A stretch of 64,000 bases of DNA from Citrobacter sp. (lineage in GTDB: Bacteria; Pseudomonadota; Gammaproteobacteria; Enterobacterales; Enterobacteriaceae). Every line of letters begins with the position of its first letter. Positions within the stretch are counted from its first letter, which is position 1. Positions 59,458 to 64,000 of the stretch are shown here, piece after piece. The stretch covers positions 1 to 64,000 of the forward strand of contig DXKH01000015.1 of assembly GCA_019415335.1 (NCBI GenBank). Reading direction: 5' to 3'. Below the pieces are notes generated by a model. That model did not search any database. It saw nothing but the letters and a program-made list of their open reading frames with translations, and had not been told where the DNA came from. Both the position numbers and the translations under genes were made by a program.

Positions 59458-60503
59458 GTAAAATCAGGGTGTTGTCGGTCGATGATTCTGCATTGATGCG
59501 CCAAATCATGACTGAAATTATTAATAGCCATAGCGATATGGAGATGGTGGCAACCGCGCCCGATCCACTCGTCGCCCGTGACTTAATCAAGAAATATAAC
59601 CCTGACGTGTTGACGCTGGACGTTGAAATGCCGCGGATGGACGGCCTCGATTTTCTCGAAAAGCTGATGCGACTGCGTCCGATGCCGGTGGTGATGGTGT
59701 CGTCGCTGACGGGGAAAGGGTCGGAAGTGACGCTGCGGGCGCTGGAATTAGGGGCGATCGATTTTGTCACCAAACCGCAGTTGGGGATCCGCGAAGGGAT
59801 GCTGGCCTACAGCGAGATGATTGCGGAGAAAGTGCGCACGGCGTCACGCGCGCGTCTGACGGCCCATAAACCGCTCACGGCACCGGTGACCTTAAAGGCG
59901 GGGCCGTTGCTCAGTTCGGAAAAGCTGATTGCGATTGGTGCCTCGACAGGCGGCACCGAGGCGATTCGCCATGTGCTGCAACCGCTGCCGCTCTCAAGCC
60001 CAGCGGTCATTATTACGCAACATATGCCGCCAGGTTTCACCCGTTCGTTTGCCGAGCGTCTGAACAAACTGTGTCAGATAGCCGTGAAAGAGGCAGAGGA
60101 TGGCGAGCGTGTTCTGCCGGGTCATGCCTATATTGCGCCGGGCGACAAGCACATGGAGCTGGCACGCAGCGGGGCAAACTATCAAATCAAAATTCATGAC
60201 GGTCCGCCGGTTAACCGGCACCGGCCGTCGGTGGATGTGCTGTTTCATTCGGTCGCGATTCATGCGGGGCGCAACGCCGTTGGGGTGATCCTGACGGGGA
60301 TGGGCAACGATGGCGCCGCCGGAATGTTAGCGATGCACCAGGCGGGCGCCTGGACGATTGCGCAAAATGAAGCAAGTTGTGTGGTGTTCGGCATGCCGCG
60401 CGAAGCCATCAATATGGGTGGCGTCAGCGAAGTGGTCGATCTTAGTCAGGTAAGCCAGCAGATGCTGGCGAAAATCAGTGCCGGACAGGCAATACGTATT
60501 TGA
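59454..60503 (+). CDS. cheB: Chemotaxis methylesterase CheB
   Basis: 349 aa. The receiver domain has phospho-acceptor Asp56 ([13 protein letters not shown]). The esterase domain has Ser164 (GASTGGTEA), His190 (ITQHMPPGF) and Asp286 (GMGNDGAAG), the complete triad at E. coli numbering. It removes receptor methyl groups when phosphorylated by CheA. Confidence 0.97.
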   Translation: MSKIRVLSVDDSALMRQIMTEIINSHSDMEMVATAPDPLVARDLIKKYNPDVLTLDVEMPRMDGLDFLEKLMRLRPMPVVMVSSLTGKGSEVTLRALELGAIDFVTKPQLGIREGMLAYSEMIAEKVRTASRARLTAHKPLTAPVTLKAGPLLSSEKLIAIGASTGGTEAIRHVLQPLPLSSPAVIITQHMPPGFTRSFAERLNKLCQIAVKEAEDGERVLPGHAYIAPGDKHMELARSGANYQIKIHDGPPVNRHRPSVDVLFHSVAIHAGRNAVGVILTGMGNDGAAGMLAMHQAGAWTIAQNEASCVVFGMPREAINMGGVSEVVDLSQVSQQMLAKISAGQAIRI

Positions 60504-60514
60504 ATCAGGAGTAA

Positions 60515-60910
<396 letters not shown>

Positions 60911-60920
60911 GGGGCTGACT

Positions 60921-61565
60921 ATGTTGCAACCATCGATTAAACCCGTAGAGGAACATTCTGCCGGGGATATCATTGCCCGCATTGGTAGTCTGACCCGCAT
61001 GCTGCGTGACAGCCTGCGTGAACTGGGGCTGGACCAGGCCATTGCCGAAGCAGCAGAGGCCATTCCCGATGCCCGCGATCGTCTGGACTATGTGGTACAG
61101 ATGACCGCGCAGGCGGCTGAACGCGCCCTGAACAGCGTTGAGGCCTCTCAGCCGCATCAGGACGAAATGGAGAAAGGGGCGAAGGCGCTGAGTAAGCGTT
61201 GGGATGAGTGGTTTGAAAACCCGATTGAGCTTTCTGACGCGCGCGAACTGGTGACGGATACGCGTAAATACCTCGGCGATGTGCCCGGACATACCAGTTT
61301 TACCAACGCACAGTTGCTCGACATCATGATGGCGCAGGATTTCCAGGATCTGACCGGTCAGGTGATCAAGCGCATGATGGATGTGATTCAGGAGATCGAA
61401 CGTCAGTTGCTGATGGTGCTGCTGGAAAACATTCCGGAGCAGAGTTCTCGACCTAAACGCGAAAGTGAAAGCCTGCTGAATGGCCCGCAGGTCGATGCGA
61501 CCAAAGCGGGCGTAGTCGCCAGCCAGGACCAGGTCGACGATCTGCTGGACAGTCTGGGGTTCTGA
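60921..61565 (+). CDS. cheZ: CheY-P phosphatase CheZ
   Basis: 214 aa, same length as E. coli CheZ. Long helical hairpin with the catalytic Gln147 and Asp143 in [11 protein letters not shown]; the C-terminal helix [12 protein letters not shown] binds CheY. The ATG at 60921 gives the standard N-terminus. Confidence 0.97.
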   Translation: MLQPSIKPVEEHSAGDIIARIGSLTRMLRDSLRELGLDQAIAEAAEAIPDARDRLDYVVQMTAQAAERALNSVEASQPHQDEMEKGAKALSKRWDEWFENPIELSDARELVTDTRKYLGDVPGHTSFTNAQLLDIMMAQDFQDLTGQVIKRMMDVIQEIERQLLMVLLENIPEQSSRPKRESESLLNGPQVDATKAGVVASQDQVDDLLDSLGF

Positions 61566-61575
61566 TTCTCTTCTG

Positions 61576-61603
61576 GCCGGATGGCGAGTGTCTCCCATCC
61601 GGC
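61576..61603. repeat. REP-like palindrome after cheZ
   Basis: GCCGGATGG and CCATCCGGC around a 10-base loop, 11 bp after the cheZ stop. REP unit at the end of the tar operon. Confidence 0.85.
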
Positions 61604-61712
61604 TATCTGGCTTAAGGCCATAAACCCCGCCTTTTTTGCTGCTTACTCTTGCCATTAACTCCATGCCGTTCTGGCATCATTTTCGCTCATAAGCCCATCC
61701 AGGATCTGATGC

Positions 61713-62861
61713 GTGTCTGAAGAGAGCGACGACAAAACAGAAGCCCCCACACCCCACCGACTTGAGAAAGCGCGGGAAGAGGGGCAGATCCCCCGTTCCA
61801 GAGAACTGACCTCACTGCTGATTTTGCTGGTGGGCGTCTGCATTATCTGGATTGGCGGCGAGTCGTTGGCCAGACGGTTATCGGGCATGCTGTCGGTGGG
61901 ACTGCGCTTTGACCACAGCATGGTCAATGACCCCAATCTGATCCTCGGGCAAATCATTCTGCTGATTAAAGAAGCGATGATCGCGCTGTTACCGCTGATT
62001 ACCGGCGTGGTGTTGGTGGCGCTGATCTCGCCGGTTCTGCTCGGTGGCCTTGTCTTCAGCGGGAAATCGCTGCAACCCAAATTTTCCAAGCTCAACCCAC
62101 TGCCTGGCATCAAGCGTATGTTTTCCGCGCAGACCGGTGCGGAACTGCTGAAGGCGATTCTGAAATCCTCGCTGGTGGGCAGTGTGACGGCGCTGTATCT
62201 GTGGCACAACTGGCCGGAGATGATGCGCCTGATGGCAGAGTCTCCGCGCACGGCGATGGGCAACGCGCTGGACCTCGTTGGTCTGTGTGCACTGTTGGTG
62301 GTGCTGGGCGTGATCCCGATGGTGGGGTTCGACGTGATTTTCCAGATCATGAGCCATCTGAAAAAATTGCGTATGTCACGCCAGGATATCCGCGACGAAT
62401 TTAAACAGAACGAAGGCGACCCTCATGTGAAGGGGCGTATCCGGCAGATGCAGCGGCAGGCGGCGAATCGGCGCATGATGAGCGACGTCCCTAATGCCGA
62501 TGTCATCGTCACCAACCCGACTCACTACTCGGTGGCGCTGCAGTACGACGAGAACAAGATGAGCGCGCCGAAAGTGGTGGCGAAAGGTGCCGGACTCGTG
62601 GCGCTGCGCATTCGCGAGATCGGTGCAGAGAACAAAATACCCACGCTGGAAGCGCCGCCGTTGGCACGTGCGCTTTATCGCCATGCTGAGATTGGTCAGC
62701 AGATCCCCGGGCAACTGTACGCCGCCGTTGCGGAAGTCCTGGCCTGGGTCTGGCAGCTTAAACGCTGGCGACTCGCCGGTGGGGAACGTCCACCACAACC
62801 TGCAAATCTTCCGGTGCCTGAAGCGCTGGATTTTATGAACGAGAAGACTACTGATGGCTAA
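61713..62861 (+). CDS. flhB: Flagellar export gate and switch protein FlhB
   Basis: 382 aa from GTG, as in E. coli. Four membrane helices in the first ~210 residues, then the cytoplasmic autocleaving domain with NPTH at 268-271 (269 in Salmonella, which has one more residue near the N-terminus). It switches export from rod/hook to filament proteins after hook completion. It overlaps flhA by 8 bp. Confidence 0.97.
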   Translation: MSEESDDKTEAPTPHRLEKAREEGQIPRSRELTSLLILLVGVCIIWIGGESLARRLSGMLSVGLRFDHSMVNDPNLILGQIILLIKEAMIALLPLITGVVLVALISPVLLGGLVFSGKSLQPKFSKLNPLPGIKRMFSAQTGAELLKAILKSSLVGSVTALYLWHNWPEMMRLMAESPRTAMGNALDLVGLCALLVVLGVIPMVGFDVIFQIMSHLKKLRMSRQDIRDEFKQNEGDPHVKGRIRQMQRQAANRRMMSDVPNADVIVTNPTHYSVALQYDENKMSAPKVVAKGAGLVALRIREIGAENKIPTLEAPPLARALYRHAEIGQQIPGQLYAAVAEVLAWVWQLKRWRLAGGERPPQPANLPVPEALDFMNEKTTDG

Positions 62862-64000
62862 TCTGGTCGCGATGCTGCGCCTGCCCAACAACATGAAAAC
62901 CACGCAGTGGCAGATCCTTGCCGGGCCGATCCTCATCCTGCTGATCCTGTCGATGATGGTCCTGCCGTTGCCGGCGTTCATCCTCGACCTGCTGTTTACC
63001 TTTAACATCGCACTGTCGATTATGGTGCTGCTGGTGGCGATGTTCACCCAGCGCACGCTGGAGTTCGCCGCGTTTCCGACCATTCTGCTGTTCACCACGC
63101 TGTTGCGTCTGGCGCTGAACGTGGCTTCCACCCGTATCATTCTGATGGACGGGCACACCGGTGCGGCGGCGGCGGGGAAGGTCGTTGAAGCGTTCGGCCA
63201 CTTCCTGGTCGGCGGTAACTTCGCTATCGGTATCGTGGTGTTCGTTATTCTCGTCATTATCAACTTTATGGTTATCACCAAAGGTGCCGGGCGTATCGCC
63301 GAAGTGGGCGCGCGCTTTGTCCTTGACGGGATGCCGGGTAAACAGATGGCGATCGACGCCGACCTTAACGCCGGTCTTATCGGCGAAGATGAGGCGAAAA
63401 AGCGTCGTTCTGAAGTGACTCAGGAAGCCGACTTCTACGGGTCGATGGACGGTGCGAGTAAGTTCGTTCGCGGTGATGCCATCGCCGGCATTCTGATTAT
63501 GGTGATTAACGTTGTGGGCGGTCTGCTGGTGGGCGTGCTGCAACACGGGATGACCATGGGACATGCAGCGGAAAGCTATACCCTGCTGACTATCGGTGAT
63601 GGTCTGGTGGCGCAGATCCCGGCACTGGTGATCTCAACTGCAGCGGGTGTCATCGTCACCCGCGTCAGTACCGATCAGGACGTCGGCGAGCAGATGGTCG
63701 GGCAGTTGTTCAGCAACCCCAGCGTGATGTTACTCAGCGCCGCGGTACTGGGTCTGTTGGGCCTGGTGCCGGGCATGCCAAACCTTGTCTTCCTGATGTT
63801 TACCGCTGCGCTGCTCGGACTGGCCTGGTGGATCCGGGGCCGTGAACAGAAGGCACCTGCCGAGCCACAGCCGACTAAAGTTCCGGAAAACAACTCGGTG
63901 GTGGAAGCCACCTGGAACGATGTGCAACTGGAAGACTCTCTCGGCATGGAAGTGGGTTATCGCCTGATCCCGATGGTCGATTTTCAGCAGGACGGTGAAT
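62854..64000 (+). CDS. flhA: Flagellar export gate protein FlhA, cut off by the window end
   Basis: The first 382 codons are present and open to the right edge. The N-terminal membrane domain has about eight helices (ILAGPILILLILSMMVLPLP, FAAFPTILLFTTLLRLALNV), the conserved cytoplasmic FHIPEP-type loop (AEVGARFVLDGMPGKQMAID, SEVTQEADFYGSMDGASKFV) and the linker to the cytoplasmic domain (WNDVQLEDSLGMEVGYRLIP). It forms the nonameric ring of the flagellar type III export gate. Full length in E. coli is 692 aa. Confidence 0.97.
   Translation, partial: MANLVAMLRLPNNMKTTQWQILAGPILILLILSMMVLPLPAFILDLLFTFNIALSIMVLLVAMFTQRTLEFAAFPTILLFTTLLRLALNVASTRIILMDGHTGAAAAGKVVEAFGHFLVGGNFAIGIVVFVILVIINFMVITKGAGRIAEVGARFVLDGMPGKQMAIDADLNAGLIGEDEAKKRRSEVTQEADFYGSMDGASKFVRGDAIAGILIMVINVVGGLLVGVLQHGMTMGHAAESYTLLTIGDGLVAQIPALVISTAAGVIVTRVSTDQDVGEQMVGQLFSNPSVMLLSAAVLGLLGLVPGMPNLVFLMFTAALLGLAWWIRGREQKAPAEPQPTKVPENNSVVEATWNDVQLEDSLGMEVGYRLIPMVDFQQDGE

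Overview
The window is chromosomal DNA of an enterobacterium close to Escherichia and Salmonella, most likely a Citrobacter-type genome. The right 36 kb follows the E. coli order yecA-tyrP-yecH-ftnA-yecR ... azuC-yecJ-ftnB-araFGH-otsBA-uspC-flhDC-motAB-cheAW-tar-tap-cheRBYZ-flhBA, with near-identical proteins and three accessory insertions. The genus is an inference; no 16S or other marker gene is present.

1-8037: right end of a P2-family prophage. From the left it holds the edge of an invertible tail-fibre cassette with a candidate 26-bp crossover site, a Pin/Gin-type serine invertase, the tail genes U, T, E/E', FII and FI on the minus strand, then D and ogr on the plus strand. In P2 the genes FI to D form one operon, so the block FI-U is flipped relative to D and ogr here. 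The prophage ends in a 3' fragment of tRNA-Leu (leuZ type), which is the attR site. The integrase and intact leuZ should lie left of the window.

8038-27480: accessory island between leuZ and yecA. It carries an alpha/beta hydrolase gene broken by an in-frame stop, a 1025-aa type V autotransporter, an AraC regulator with a LysE exporter and a RidA-like protein, a LuxR-type regulator, a CPCC zinc-ribbon-like protein, a ToxR/MarT-like membrane regulator overlapping a FidL/YqeJ-like protein, a small putative secreted protein, and a three-gene type I secretion locus. The secreted cargo of that locus is a 1764-aa animal-type heme peroxidase fused to RTX calcium-binding repeats. Its distal and proximal heme residues can all be identified. 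It is followed by its ABC ATPase and HlyD-type adaptor; the outer-membrane partner (presumably TolC) is not here.

27500-42000: core genes for tyrosine uptake (tyrP, with two TyrR boxes), iron storage (ftnA, ftnB), the flagellar-regulon lipoprotein gene yecR, the small-protein gene azuC, arabinose import (araFGH), trehalose synthesis (otsBA) and uspC. A lone RpiB/LacAB-family isomerase and a DHA2-type MFS exporter are inserted between yecR and azuC.

42000-64000: flagellar master regulator flhDC, motor (motAB), chemotaxis genes and the export gate (flhB, partial flhA). A dicarboxylate/amino-acid symporter and a complete five-gene Csu-type (archaic chaperone-usher, spore-coat-U) fimbrial operon lie exactly between the motA-cheW and tar-cheZ operons. 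Sigma-28 promoters are readable inside flhC (for motA) and before tar.
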